From Microbispora hainanensis (lineage in GTDB: Bacteria; Actinomycetota; Actinomycetes; Streptosporangiales; Streptosporangiaceae), in the NCBI RefSeq assembly GCF_006874475.1, contig NZ_VIRM01000008.1, forward strand, positions 124,001-188,000: 64,000 nt of DNA. Direction: 5' to 3'. This document shows, one piece after another, positions 1 to 7,808 of this stretch. Each line of letters begins with the position of its first letter. Positions within the stretch are counted from its first letter, which is position 1. The translations under genes and the position numbers were made by a program. Under the pieces are notes generated by a model. That model ran no database searches. It was not told where the DNA came from and saw only the letters and a list, made by a program, of their open reading frames with translations.

Positions 1-476
1 GCGAGGAAGTTGGCCCCCACCGGACCCCAGGTCCAGAAGCCGAACGCCTGGGCCCTGCCGAGGCGCGGCGAGAAGTCGCGGACCAGCGGAGCCGTGCTCG
101 CCATCGCCACTCCGTCGACGAAGGCCAGCACGATCCTGGCGATCAGCAGGTCGCGTGGGCTGTGGACGAGCGTCATGGCGAAGCAGCACACGGCGGTCAG
201 CAGCATCAGCGGGACCAGCAGGCGCACCCGGCCGAGCCGGTCGGTGAGCCTGCCGCCGAGCGCCGACGCGATGGCCCCCGCGAGCGCCGCCGCCCCGGAC
301 ACCGCGCCGTACGTCGCGAGGGACATGTCGAGGTCCTTGAGGAGCAGCGGGACCACGGGGGCGATCTGCGCCTCATAGGAGCCGATGAGGACGGCCAGCA
401 CGGCCATCGTGAGGATCTTCATACGACGCGCACCTGTGGGGTACTCGTCGAGCTCGCGTACGTAGGACAGGCCCAT
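1..476 (-). CDS. MFS transporter, N-terminal part (runs off window)
   Basis: The first 158 residues of a major facilitator superfamily permease are visible; the 3' end lies beyond the window. Hydrophobic helices start near residue 20. The loop 2-3 signature is present as GGRLTDRLGRVR, the classic G-x-x-x-D-R-x-G-R-R motif. The start is an ATG at 474-476. A CTAGAA-type inverted repeat lies 42 bp upstream and is shared with the acyl-CoA genes nearby, so this permease probably belongs to that regulon. It may import the acid or lipid that those genes degrade. The family is certain; the substrate is inferred from context only. Confidence 0.85.
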   Translation of the reverse strand, partial: MGLSYVRELDEYPTGARRMKILTMAVLAVLIGSYEAQIAPVVPLLLKDLDMSLATYGAVSGAAALAGAIASALGGRLTDRLGRVRLLVPLMLLTAVCCFAMTLVHSPRDLLIARIVLAFVDGVAMASTAPLVRDFSPRLGRAQAFGFWTWGPVGANFL

Positions 477-517
477 TGACACGCCTTTCTCGTCAGCCCC
501 CGTCCCAGCGATGAGTT

Positions 518-534
518 CTAGAAGTAAGCTCTAG
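518..534. promoter_or_regulatory. CTAGAA-N5-TTCTAG operator, site A
   Basis: The sequence reads CTAGAA, five bases, CTCTAG: one mismatch from a perfect inverted repeat. It is embedded in a longer TTCTAGAA...TCTAGAATTC region. It lies between the divergent MFS and VOC genes. It is one of six related sites across 17 kb and is probably bound by the TetR encoded at 14492. Confidence 0.6.
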
Positions 535-614
535 AATTCATTTCCACGAATGCTCCGCCACCTCACGCCCGGAGTCAAGGGGCTGTGAGGATGTGTCTCT
601 TTGGCATCGGATGA

Positions 615-631
615 CTAGAATGAGATTCTAG
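615..631. promoter_or_regulatory. CTAGAA-N5-TTCTAG operator, site B (perfect)
   Basis: This is a perfect 6-5-6 inverted repeat, CTAGAA-tgaga-TTCTAG, ending 22 bp before the start of the VOC gene at 654. It is the best match of the six sites. It sits where a repressor would block the promoter or early transcription. Confidence 0.7.
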
Positions 632-653
632 GATTTCGATCGAAGGAGGACGG

Positions 654-1166
654 GTGGACATCGCCGAGGAGCTGGCCGGACTGGACGCGGCCTTCGACCA
701 CACGGCCGTCGCCGCGCCGCGCATCAGGGACCTGCTGCCGATCTACCGCGACCTGCTGGGAGGCGCCTACCTCGGCGGGGGCGACAACGTGGTGAACGGC
801 TACCGGACGCTCCAGCTCGGGTACGCCAACGGGAGCAAGATCGAGCTGATGGAGCCGCTGGCCGGGTCCACGTTCTTCGACAGCTTCTTCGCTCTCACGC
901 GCGGCAGAGGCGGGGTGCACCACCTCAACTTCCACGTCACCGACATCGAGGCCGCCGTGGCGGCGCTGCGCGAGCGCGGCTATCGGCTGTTCGGCCTCAA
1001 CCTCGCCGAACCCCGCTGGCGCGAGGTCTTCCTCCACCCGAAGGAGGCGCACGGCGTCCTGGTCCAGCTCGCCCAGCGCGGGCCGCGCAAGCCCGAGCCG
1101 GTGCCGTCGCTCGACGACGTGCTGGCCGGTCGCGGCCGGCGCGGCAACGGCGTCCCCAGCCCGTGA
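654..1166 (+). CDS. VOC-family (glyoxalase/epimerase-like) protein
   Basis: This 170-residue protein has the vicinal oxygen chelate fold. The N-terminal module begins FDHTAVA (His16), followed by IELMEP (Glu64). The second module opens with GVHHLNFHV and ends HPKEAHGVLVQL. That ending resembles methylmalonyl-CoA epimerase, so a CoA-thioester epimerase or isomerase role is possible. The start is GTG with a GAAGGAGGA ribosome site. A perfect regulon operator lies just upstream, and a DUF35/thiolase operon follows in the same direction. The family is clear; the reaction is not. Confidence 0.8.
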   Translation: MDIAEELAGLDAAFDHTAVAAPRIRDLLPIYRDLLGGAYLGGGDNVVNGYRTLQLGYANGSKIELMEPLAGSTFFDSFFALTRGRGGVHHLNFHVTDIEAAVAALRERGYRLFGLNLAEPRWREVFLHPKEAHGVLVQLAQRGPRKPEPVPSLDDVLAGRGRRGNGVPSP

Positions 1167-1185
1167 CAACGGACCCTCGCCATCT

Positions 1186-1215
1186 CTAGATTGGAGTTCT
1201 AGAATCCGACTCTAA
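1186..1215. promoter_or_regulatory. Two overlapping CTAGAA-type operators, site C
   Basis: CTAGAT-tggag-TTCTAG (1186-1202, one mismatch) overlaps CTAGAA-tccga-CTCTAA (1199-1215, two mismatches). The tandem pair ends 26 bp before the OB-fold gene. The two centres are 13 bp apart. Confidence 0.6.
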
Positions 1216-1241
1216 GACTTCCTCCGCCTCGTAGGAGAACG

Positions 1242-1676
1242 ATGACCGCATCGCACAAACCCGTCCCGAAGCCGACACCGGACACCCAGCCGTTCTGGGA
1301 CGGCACGGCGGAGGGAGAGCTGCGGATCCAGCGCTGCCGCGCCTGCTCGCGGCACTACTTCTATCCACGGCCCGCCTGCCCGCACTGCGGCTCCGACGAC
1401 GTCACCTGGGTGACGGCCGGCGGCAGGGCCACCCTCTACTCGTACGTGATCAGCCACCGCCCCGCTCCCGGCTTCGAGCAGGACGGGCCGTACGCCATCG
1501 CGGTCGTGGAGCTGGAGGAGGGCGTGCGGATGATGACCAACATCGTGGGCGTCGAGATCACCCCGGAGAACCTGCCCCTCGACATGGAGCTGCGCGTGGT
1601 GTTCGAACAGCGCGGCGACGTGTACGTACCCCTCTTCGAGCCCGCCGGAGAGCCCGCCGGAGGTTCCGCCCGATGA
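1242..1676 (+). CDS. Zn-ribbon/OB-fold (DUF35) partner of thiolase
   Basis: This 144-residue protein carries a rubredoxin-like zinc ribbon (Cys32, Cys35, Cys46, Cys49) and then a small OB-fold. It belongs to the DUF35 acyl-CoA-associated family (ChsH2-like). Members pair with SCP2-type thiolases or retro-aldolases, for example in steroid side-chain degradation. Its stop codon overlaps the start of the thiolase gene (ATGA), so the two are translationally coupled and probably form one complex. The regulon operator pair lies directly upstream. Confidence 0.88.
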   Translation: MTASHKPVPKPTPDTQPFWDGTAEGELRIQRCRACSRHYFYPRPACPHCGSDDVTWVTAGGRATLYSYVISHRPAPGFEQDGPYAIAVVELEEGVRMMTNIVGVEITPENLPLDMELRVVFEQRGDVYVPLFEPAGEPAGGSAR

Positions 1677-2800
1677 ACATCGTCATCGCGGGCGCGGCCG
1701 AGACCGACGAGCTCGGCAAGCTGCCCCACATGTCCACCACGCAGCTCCACCTCCAGGCCGCGCGCAATGCGCTCGCCGACGCCGGGATGACCAAGGACGA
1801 CATCGACGGCGTCGCCACCGTCGGCGTGCCCGGCCCGATCCAGATCGCCCACGCGCTCGGGATCGCCCCGGCCTGGCTCGACGGCACCGGGGTGGGCGGC
1901 TCGTCCTTCCTCTTCCACGTACGGCACGCCGCGGCGGCCATCCGGGCCGGGCTGTGCACCACCGTGCTCATCACGCACGGCGAGTCGGGGCGGTCGCGGG
2001 TCGGCGCGCCCCGGCCGGCCCTCGGCCCCGACTCGCTGATCGGCCAGTTCGAGCTGCCGTACGGCGTGCTCGGCCCGCCCACCATGTTCACGCTGACGGC
2101 GCTGCGCTACATGAAGGAGACCGGGCTCACGCACGAGCAGCTCGCGGAGGTCGCGGTCGCGCAGCGCCGGTGGGCGCACCGCAACCCCCGGGCCATGTAT
2201 CAGGACCTGATCACCGTCGAGGACGTGCTCGCCTCCCGGATGGTCGCCTACCCCTTCCACCTGCTGGAATGCTGCCTCGTCACGGACGGCGGCGGCGCGC
2301 TGATCGTGACGACCGAGGAGCGCGCCCGCAGGTCTCCGGTCCACCTGCTCGGCTCCGGCGAGTCGGCCGAGTCGCCGATCATCTCCCAGATGGAGGACTT
2401 CACCACCTCGGCCGCCTTCCGGCGCTCCGGCGAGGCCGCCTTCGCCGAGGCGGGCATATCGCACGACGACGTGGACCACCTGATGATCTACGACGCCTTC
2501 GCGCACGTGCCCATCTACGGCCTGGAGGACCTCGGCTTCGTCAAGCGCGGCGAGGCGGGGCCGTTCATCGCCGAGGGCCACACCTCCCCCGGCGGGCGCC
2601 TGCCGCTCAACACCAACGGCGGCGGTCTCTCCTACACCCACACCGGCATGTACGGGATGTTCGCCATCCAGGAGTCCGTACGGCAACTGCGCGGCGAGGC
2701 CGCCGCCCAGGTGCCGGACGTCGAGGTCAGCGTCGTCCTCGGCAACGGCGGCATGTTCGCCTCCGCCGCCACCCTCGTCCTGTCCAGCCACCGCCCCTGA
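1673..2800 (+). CDS. SCP2-type thiolase, probable Ltp2-like retro-aldolase
   Basis: This is a 375-residue thiolase-superfamily protein. Where classical thiolases carry the nucleophilic cysteine, it reads GGSS (residues 75-78), so ordinary Claisen thiolysis looks unlikely. It keeps the SCP2-thiolase features YDAF (273-276) and NGGG followed by YTHTGMYG (315-328). These correspond to the tyrosine-bearing segments used by Ltp2-type aldolases that act with a DUF35 partner. It overlaps its DUF35 partner by four bases. The likely role is cleaving a 3-hydroxy or 3-oxo acyl-CoA, perhaps from a branched or steroid side chain. The specific substrate is unknown. Confidence 0.85.
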   Translation: MNIVIAGAAETDELGKLPHMSTTQLHLQAARNALADAGMTKDDIDGVATVGVPGPIQIAHALGIAPAWLDGTGVGGSSFLFHVRHAAAAIRAGLCTTVLITHGESGRSRVGAPRPALGPDSLIGQFELPYGVLGPPTMFTLTALRYMKETGLTHEQLAEVAVAQRRWAHRNPRAMYQDLITVEDVLASRMVAYPFHLLECCLVTDGGGALIVTTEERARRSPVHLLGSGESAESPIISQMEDFTTSAAFRRSGEAAFAEAGISHDDVDHLMIYDAFAHVPIYGLEDLGFVKRGEAGPFIAEGHTSPGGRLPLNTNGGGLSYTHTGMYGMFAIQESVRQLRGEAAAQVPDVEVSVVLGNGGMFASAATLVLSSHRP

Positions 2801-2805
2801 CTTAT

Positions 2806-2832
2806 GGCCCTCCGGCGATCCGCCGGAGGGCC
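2806..2832. terminator. Hairpin terminator after thiolase
   Basis: A perfect 11-bp stem, GGCCCTCCGGC with GCCGGAGGGCC, closes a 5-nt loop. It begins 6 bp after the thiolase stop codon. A second, shorter palindrome, GCGGCGTACGCCGC, follows around 2837-2850. There is no U-tract, as is usual in actinomycetes. Confidence 0.75.
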
Positions 2833-2947
2833 GACGGCGGCGTACGCCGCTGTAATGGCCGACGCCCACCCGGCGACTACCTGTCGGGGGAGTTGACGTC
2901 CGGCCGGCCGAACCTTCCGGGGAGCCCGGAAGGCACAGGAGCAGCAG

Positions 2948-5254
2948 ATGAGCATTCAGCGGCGGCTCGAAGATTTCGTCGAGGCGATCGCTGACATTCT
3001 CGGAGAAGAAGAGATTCCTCCGGACAGAGCGCTCCGGCCGAGACTCCGGCGGCTCCTGGAGAAGGAGCTGATCCGGGAGGAGATCCGGAACTCGATGGCA
3101 GACGTCGGCGTCGAGGAAGATCAGCTGTTCGAGATCGCCTCCGGCATGCTCGAGCAGATTCCATGTGAAGCCCCGGACGAGTACGACCGGTTTTGCAGAG
3201 CACTCGGTGACTATCAAGCGGCTCTCAGCACCGCCAGGCGGGACGCCGCGGACGACATGTGGAACCGCGTTCTGCCCCGGCTGGCCGCCTATGGAGGCAG
3301 CGCGGGCGGCGTGATCCTTTCGATCGGCCTGCTGGCAGGCGGCCTGTTCGACGTCCTCGGCGCGCTCCGGTTCGTCGGCGGCCTGATGCTGCTGGCCGCC
3401 GCACTCGTCGCGATTCATCTGCGCGTACGCAAGACGATGACCGGGCAGCGATTCCTGTTCGTCGTCACCGGCAAACGGCATCGCAAGGACTACACCTCGA
3501 AACGGGAAGCACTTCTGTCCACCATCGTCGAGCGCGACCTGGTCGTTCCCACTCTCCGTCTGGCGTTGAACCAGGCGCGCGTCGACAGGCTGAGCCGGCG
3601 TTTCGCCGTCAAGGCCAGTCCCGGCCTCGGGGATCTGCACAGCACGCTGTATTACGTCCCGACGCCCGTCGAACGGGAGGTGGGCGAGCTCATCCGCCAG
3701 CTCACCGGCGGGAGCATCGGCATAGCCGGGCCGCGCGGGTCGGGGAAGTCGTCGTTGCTGGGGCTCTATTGCGCCCCTCGACGGCACGCCTCCTCTGCGG
3801 ATATCTGCTGCCTGGTGTCGGCGCCCGTCGACTACCTGGCACGCGATTTCGTGCTTCACATGTTCGCGGCACTATGCCGGTCCGTCGTCGTCAAGGTCAA
3901 GCGGAGACGGCGAGGCTCGCTTTCACCGGGACAGCTGTTCATATTGATCGTGTTCGGCATCCCTGTGAACGCGATATTCGGCGGCATGGTCTGGTTCGGG
4001 CTGCACAATTTTTCCGGATCGCCGGCGCTCCAGACGCTGTCGGCCGGCGCGATCGTGGTCGGGGGCTCCGTCCTGCTGCTTTACTACGGCAGCTTCGGGC
4101 TCGATCTCGTGAAACGGTGGTGGAGGCACCGCGCGGACCGGCGGCTGCGGAGGGCCGCGCTACGAAATCTCGCCCGGATCCGATATCTCCAGACGCACAC
4201 CGAATCGTGGTCCGGGACCCTGAAGGCGAGCCTCGGGACGAAGCTGGGCCTGGGTCTCGACGGGCAGAGATCGCGCGGCGTCTCCCGGGCGGAGCAGCCC
4301 CTGGGATATCCCGAGATCGTTCGCCTGTTCCGCGTGTTCGCGAGCATGACGTCCGCACATGCACGGAGACAGGGAGGCCGTGTCCTGATCGGCATTGACG
4401 AACTCGACAAGATCTCCTCCGCCGATCAGGGGGAGAAGTTCCTCAACGAGATCAAAAGCATCTTCGGGGTCCCCGGGGTCTACTTCCTCATAACCGTGTC
4501 CGATGACGCGTTGACGGCGTTCGAACGCAGGGGCATACGTCTTCGCGACGCTTTCGACAGCTCTTTCGACGAGATTCTGCGAGTGGAGCTGCTCAGCTAT
4601 CGGGAGTCACGGCGCATGCTCTACAGGCGGGTGATCGGTCTGTCGGAGCCGTACGTGGCGCTGTGCCATGCGCTCTCCGGCGGGTTGGCCCGTGATCTTA
4701 TTCGTTCGGCTCGGCACGTCATCCGATCGGCCACGGAGCACGGGAAGCCCGACGAGTTCGATTCGATCGTGAGACGTCTGGTCAGAGACGACGTCCGGCG
4801 GAAGACGGGAGCACTGAGCCAGATCGAGGCGATCAGGAATGACACCGCGCTGCTTCACGTGCTCCACAGGGTCAAAGTCGGATATTACGCCGAGAAGGAG
4901 CTGTCCGACCTGCTCCATGACGTCCGGGCCGCATGGCCAAAAAATCAGCGGAAGCCAGATTCGGAAGCCGATCTCCTGCGCCGGGAACTGATCGCCTTCC
5001 TCTACCTGTCGATGACGTTGGAAGACGTGTTCAACGAACGCCTCGACGAGGACCGGGTGAGATCCGCCGCCGACGACTCACACGGGCAGTGCCTGTTCGA
5101 CATGCTGGCGTCCGCTCGCTCGGCCCTCGGCACGAACACGGAGCTGGCGTGGAGACTGACGAGCGAAGCGCGCTCGGCCTGGGGCCTGGACAGCTGGGAC
5201 AACGAGGCCGAGTGGCACGGCCCCTTCGGATTGCAGCCGTCTCCGACCCTCTGA
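2948..5254 (+). CDS. KAP-type P-loop NTPase with four membrane helices
   Basis: This is a 768-residue protein. Residues 1-110 are soluble and largely charged. Hydrophobic helices occupy about 118-139 and 142-157. Walker A is GPRGSGKSS (261-269). Two more helices (about 330-350 and 365-384) are inserted before Walker B, VLIGIDELDK (479-488). Membrane segments between Walker A and B are the hallmark of KAP NTPases (Kidins220/PifA family), which act on the inner membrane face; some exclude phage. The C-terminal third is helical with no recognised motif. Codon use is less GC-biased than in the flanking catabolic genes, and the gene is followed by a Uma2 nuclease-like gene. Transfer and a defence role are plausible but unproven. 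Confidence 0.75.
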   Translation: MSIQRRLEDFVEAIADILGEEEIPPDRALRPRLRRLLEKELIREEIRNSMADVGVEEDQLFEIASGMLEQIPCEAPDEYDRFCRALGDYQAALSTARRDAADDMWNRVLPRLAAYGGSAGGVILSIGLLAGGLFDVLGALRFVGGLMLLAAALVAIHLRVRKTMTGQRFLFVVTGKRHRKDYTSKREALLSTIVERDLVVPTLRLALNQARVDRLSRRFAVKASPGLGDLHSTLYYVPTPVEREVGELIRQLTGGSIGIAGPRGSGKSSLLGLYCAPRRHASSADICCLVSAPVDYLARDFVLHMFAALCRSVVVKVKRRRRGSLSPGQLFILIVFGIPVNAIFGGMVWFGLHNFSGSPALQTLSAGAIVVGGSVLLLYYGSFGLDLVKRWWRHRADRRLRRAALRNLARIRYLQTHTESWSGTLKASLGTKLGLGLDGQRSRGVSRAEQPLGYPEIVRLFRVFASMTSAHARRQGGRVLIGIDELDKISSADQGEKFLNEIKSIFGVPGVYFLITVSDDALTAFERRGIRLRDAFDSSFDEILRVELLSYRESRRMLYRRVIGLSEPYVALCHALSGGLARDLIRSARHVIRSATEHGKPDEFDSIVRRLVRDDVRRKTGALSQIEAIRNDTALLHVLHRVKVGYYAEKELSDLLHDVRAAWPKNQRKPDSEADLLRRELIAFLYLSMTLEDVFNERLDEDRVRSAADDSHGQCLFDMLASARSALGTNTELAWRLTSEARSAWGLDSWDNEAEWHGPFGLQPSPTL

Positions 5255-5332
5255 CCGCTCCGTCGGCGGCGCTTCGGCACGTCAGACCGTAGGCTTGGCT
5301 CCGTCGAGTGGACAGTGACGAGGAGAAGCTGG

Positions 5333-5959
5333 ATGACAGCTCTGCCGGATGACAGTTGGCTTCTCAGCATTCGCCCTCAACCCGCCCGCGTCACGGCGGA
5401 GGAGTACGACGCGCTCCCCGAGGAGATCGCCAAGGCCATCGAGATCGTCGACGGCTACGTGGTCTACTGCGCGGCTCCCACACCTGATCACCAGACCGCC
5501 GGCAGGCGACTGGCGAACCTGCTGGAGCGACATGCCCGTGCCGCCATGAGCAAGGGGCATGAGTGCCTCACTGTCAACAACGACGTGGATCTGCGCCTGA
5601 GGGACGTGCCGTTGCTCAACCGCAGGCCCGATGTCGCGCTCTACCGGTGCCTCGACCGAGAGCGGGGCGAGCGTCTGCGCGCCGAGCACGCGCTGCTTGT
5701 CGTGGAGATCGTGTCTCCGGGATCGGAGACCCAGGACACGACGGACAAGCTCGGTGAGTATGCCAAGGCCGGCATCCCGCACTACTGGATCGTCCGTATC
5801 GACGGCACCGGCATATCGGCGATCGAACGCTATCGGCTGGACCGGGCGGCGATGCTCTACAAGCACATCGGCACCCTCATGAAGGACGAGCCCGGGGAGG
5901 CTCCTGTCGTGAGCAACCCGATCCCCATCACCGTCGACTGGGCCGAACTACAGTTCTGA
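5333..5959 (+). CDS. Uma2-family (DUF820) PD-(D/E)XK nuclease-like protein
   Basis: This 208-residue protein has the Uma2 restriction-nuclease fold signature: Asp100 in RRPDVALYR, Glu125 in VVEIVSPG, and Lys139 in DTTDKLGEYAKAGIPHYW. All three putative catalytic residues are present. I chose the ATG at 5333 because AGGAG lies seven bases upstream. It follows the KAP NTPase by 78 bp in the same orientation. Uma2 proteins are numerous in actinomycetes and cyanobacteria and their biological role is mostly unknown. Nuclease activity is predicted from the fold only. Confidence 0.8.
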   Translation: MTALPDDSWLLSIRPQPARVTAEEYDALPEEIAKAIEIVDGYVVYCAAPTPDHQTAGRRLANLLERHARAAMSKGHECLTVNNDVDLRLRDVPLLNRRPDVALYRCLDRERGERLRAEHALLVVEIVSPGSETQDTTDKLGEYAKAGIPHYWIVRIDGTGISAIERYRLDRAAMLYKHIGTLMKDEPGEAPVVSNPIPITVDWAELQF

Positions 5960-5977
5960 ACCCGCTCGGCGGCATCC

Positions 5978-6316
5978 TCATCCGGGGAGGGTGTCTCCGG
6001 GGAAGCCGTGGCAGGGGTGGACCTCGCAGCGCATCATTCCAGCTCGGACGCAGGGGTCCCCGGCCATGATCTCCGCGGCTTCCTCGGCCGGCACGGTCAT
6101 GATCGCGACGCCGGCCACGGTGTCGGAGGCGACCGGGCACAGGATCGCGATCACCCCCTCGGCGCGCAGCGACACCATGCGCCGCTGGTGTTCGAGTTCG
6201 ATGGCGTCCGCGCCGTCCATGGTCCGTTCCGGCCCCCACCGAAGGAGCGCCAGGCTGTACGGCTTCGCGGTGGCGGCCAGAGCCCGGATCTGTTCGTCGG
6301 TCACGGTCGTGCTCAT
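5978..6316 (-). CDS. YCII-related protein
   Basis: This 112-residue protein resembles the YCII/YciI dimeric alpha-beta barrel family, with a characteristic histidine in ELEHQRRM and the segment AGDPCVRAGMM. The start is the ATG at 6314-6316, preceded by GGAGAC. The frame is also open upstream into a VOC gene remnant, so a fused product is formally possible. The independent ribosome site argues for separate translation. Family members have been linked to small redox or degradation reactions; no function is assigned here. Confidence 0.7.
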   Translation of the reverse strand: MSTTVTDEQIRALAATAKPYSLALLRWGPERTMDGADAIELEHQRRMVSLRAEGVIAILCPVASDTVAGVAIMTVPAEEAAEIMAGDPCVRAGMMRCEVHPCHGFPGDTLPG

Positions 6317-6324
6317 GCTGTCTC

Positions 6325-6637
6325 CTACTTCTCGATGCGCTCGGCCAGCGACGGCGACGTTGCGCAGGCCAAGCTCGTTGGCCGGCGCGGCGGGCGAACC
6401 CGGGAGGTGGTCCGGCCGTGTGAAGCTCGACAGCTCCAGCGTCGTGCCTCCCCCGGGCGCTCGCAGCATGACGATCTCGGTGCGGGCGCCGCTCATGCCG
6501 ATCACCGTGTCGAGGAACTCACCTTCGACCGCCATCTTCGGATCGGCCTCCAGGCCGAGGCCGACGAAGAACGCCGTCACGGCATCGAGATCGGCGACGG
6601 TGATGCCGACGTGGTCGAAGCGCCTGACGAAGGTCAT
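6325..6637 (-). pseudogene. VOC-family gene with internal deletion
   Basis: The first 90 or so residues are a normal N-terminal VOC module (FDHVGITVADLDAVTAFFVG through ANELGLRNVA). The second half of the fold is missing. In another frame the next bases encode SLAERIEK followed by TAG at 6325-6327, a typical end for this family. An internal, frame-shifting deletion therefore seems to have joined the middle of the gene to its last codons. The present frame reads through into the YCII protein. The original stop overlaps the YCII ribosome site, so the two were probably an operon. The deletion size is inferred from family length. Confidence 0.65.
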
Positions 6638-6652
6638 GGGATTCCTTTCGAA

Positions 6653-6697
6653 GTCTCTTGAAGAGACCCCAAAGGTAACACCTCAAGTTCCTTGAGG
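6653..6697. promoter_or_regulatory. Two perfect palindromes between VOC remnant and hxlR-type gene
   Basis: GTCTCTT-g-AAGAGAC (6653-6667) and CCTCAAG-ttc-CTTGAGG (6681-6697) are both perfect inverted repeats. They lie in the 85-bp divergent promoter region. They are the natural candidates for binding by the HxlR-type regulator encoded at 6723. Confidence 0.6.
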
Positions 6698-6722
6698 GAA
6701 CCCCGGTTGATAGACTGCCGCC

Positions 6723-7172
6723 ATGCAGCGAACGCAGTTCGGGGACATGGCGTGTTCCATCGCGCGCACCTTGGACGTGATCGGCGAGCCCTGGTCGCCG
6801 CTGATCCTGCGCGACGTGTGGGCCGGGGTGCGCCGCTTCGACCACATCCAGGCCGACCTGGGGATCTCCCGCAAGGTGCTCACCGAGCGGCTCAACCACC
6901 TGGTCGAACAGGGCGTGCTCGAGCGGCGGCCCTACGACGCCCGCCCTCGCTACGAGTACCACCTCACCGACAAGGGCGCCGATCTCGTCGAGATGCTCAT
7001 GGTGATGGCCCGGTGGGGTGACCGCTGGCTGGCCGGTGAGGCCGGGCCTCCCGTCCTTTACCGTCACCACGCCTGCGGGCAGATCGCCCACGTCGACCCC
7101 CGCTGCAGTCACTGCGGAGAGCCGATGCACGCCGGCGACGTCGACCTCCTCCCCGGCCCGGGTTCGGCCTGA
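6723..7172 (+). CDS. HxlR-family transcriptional regulator
   Basis: This 149-residue winged-helix protein contains the HxlR core: IGEPWSPLILRDVWAGVRRFDHIQ, then a recognition region ending RYEYHLTDKGADL. The N-terminal cysteine in MACSIAR is typical of the family. An added C-terminal tail holds CGQ...CSHCGEPM, which looks like a small metal-binding ribbon and is common in actinobacterial members. It is divergent from the VOC remnant/YCII pair, which it probably represses through the palindromes between them. Confidence 0.85.
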   Translation: MQRTQFGDMACSIARTLDVIGEPWSPLILRDVWAGVRRFDHIQADLGISRKVLTERLNHLVEQGVLERRPYDARPRYEYHLTDKGADLVEMLMVMARWGDRWLAGEAGPPVLYRHHACGQIAHVDPRCSHCGEPMHAGDVDLLPGPGSA

Positions 7173-7202
7173 CGGCGGAAGGCCGCCCCGGACGGCGCCG
7201 CC

Positions 7203-7628
7203 TCAGTAAGGCTCGAAGGTCACCGTGCAGGGAACGCCGTTGAGCGTGAAGCCGCTGGGGTGTTCGTCGGCCCCGTAGGCGTTGAAACCGATATAGAAGC
7301 TCGTGCCGGGATCGATGCTCGGCTGCCAGCTCGAAGCGGCCTGAACGCTCGGTGGAGTCTGCGAGAAGGTCGCATTCCACCCCTGAATGAGCGTCTGGCC
7401 GCCGGGGAAGACGAACTGCAGGATCCAGGGGCTGAACGCCCGGGTCCCGGTGTTGGTGATCGTCACTCTGGTCGTGAACCCGGTGACCCATCCCAGGCTG
7501 GCGTAGGTCACCGCACAGTCGTACCCGGCCGGCACGTCCGTGGGCGCCCCCTGGGCGGGCCCCGTCAACACCGTGGCCAGGAGAAGCCCGGCGATACCGA
7601 TCCCCGACGAAGCCCGCAGAAAACGCAT
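7203..7628 (-). CDS. Secreted stand-alone CBM2 (cellulose-binding) protein
   Basis: This 141-residue protein has a signal peptide (MRFLRASSG, a hydrophobic stretch, cleavage near GPAQGA). One carbohydrate-binding module of family 2 fills the rest. Two cysteines (in YDCAV and GVPCTV) bracket the module as in CBM2, and tryptophans in LGWVTGF, QGWNATF and SSWQPS fit the binding face. No catalytic domain is attached. The start is ATG with GAGGGGG upstream. It may bind cellulose or chitin outside the cell, helping other enzymes or attachment. Confidence 0.8.
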   Translation of the reverse strand: MRFLRASSGIGIAGLLLATVLTGPAQGAPTDVPAGYDCAVTYASLGWVTGFTTRVTITNTGTRAFSPWILQFVFPGGQTLIQGWNATFSQTPPSVQAASSWQPSIDPGTSFYIGFNAYGADEHPSGFTLNGVPCTVTFEPY

Positions 7629-7808
7629 CGATCCCCCTCAGGGCGGCGTTCCGTGACAACCGATTTCGATGTGATCGTGAGCCGCTCGAAATTCGCTGTC
7701 AAACAATTCCCGGGGCATATTCGCGGCGCCTCGGCTCTGCCATACGTACGTTCGCCACTTCGACCGGCCGCGCTGAAAGTTTCACCGCCGCCCGCGTGAC
7801 GAAGGACA

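Noticed and set aside
1436-3859. An 807-codon open frame opposite the OB-fold, thiolase and KAP genes
   Set aside because: It is antisense to three well-supported genes and shows no recognisable domain.
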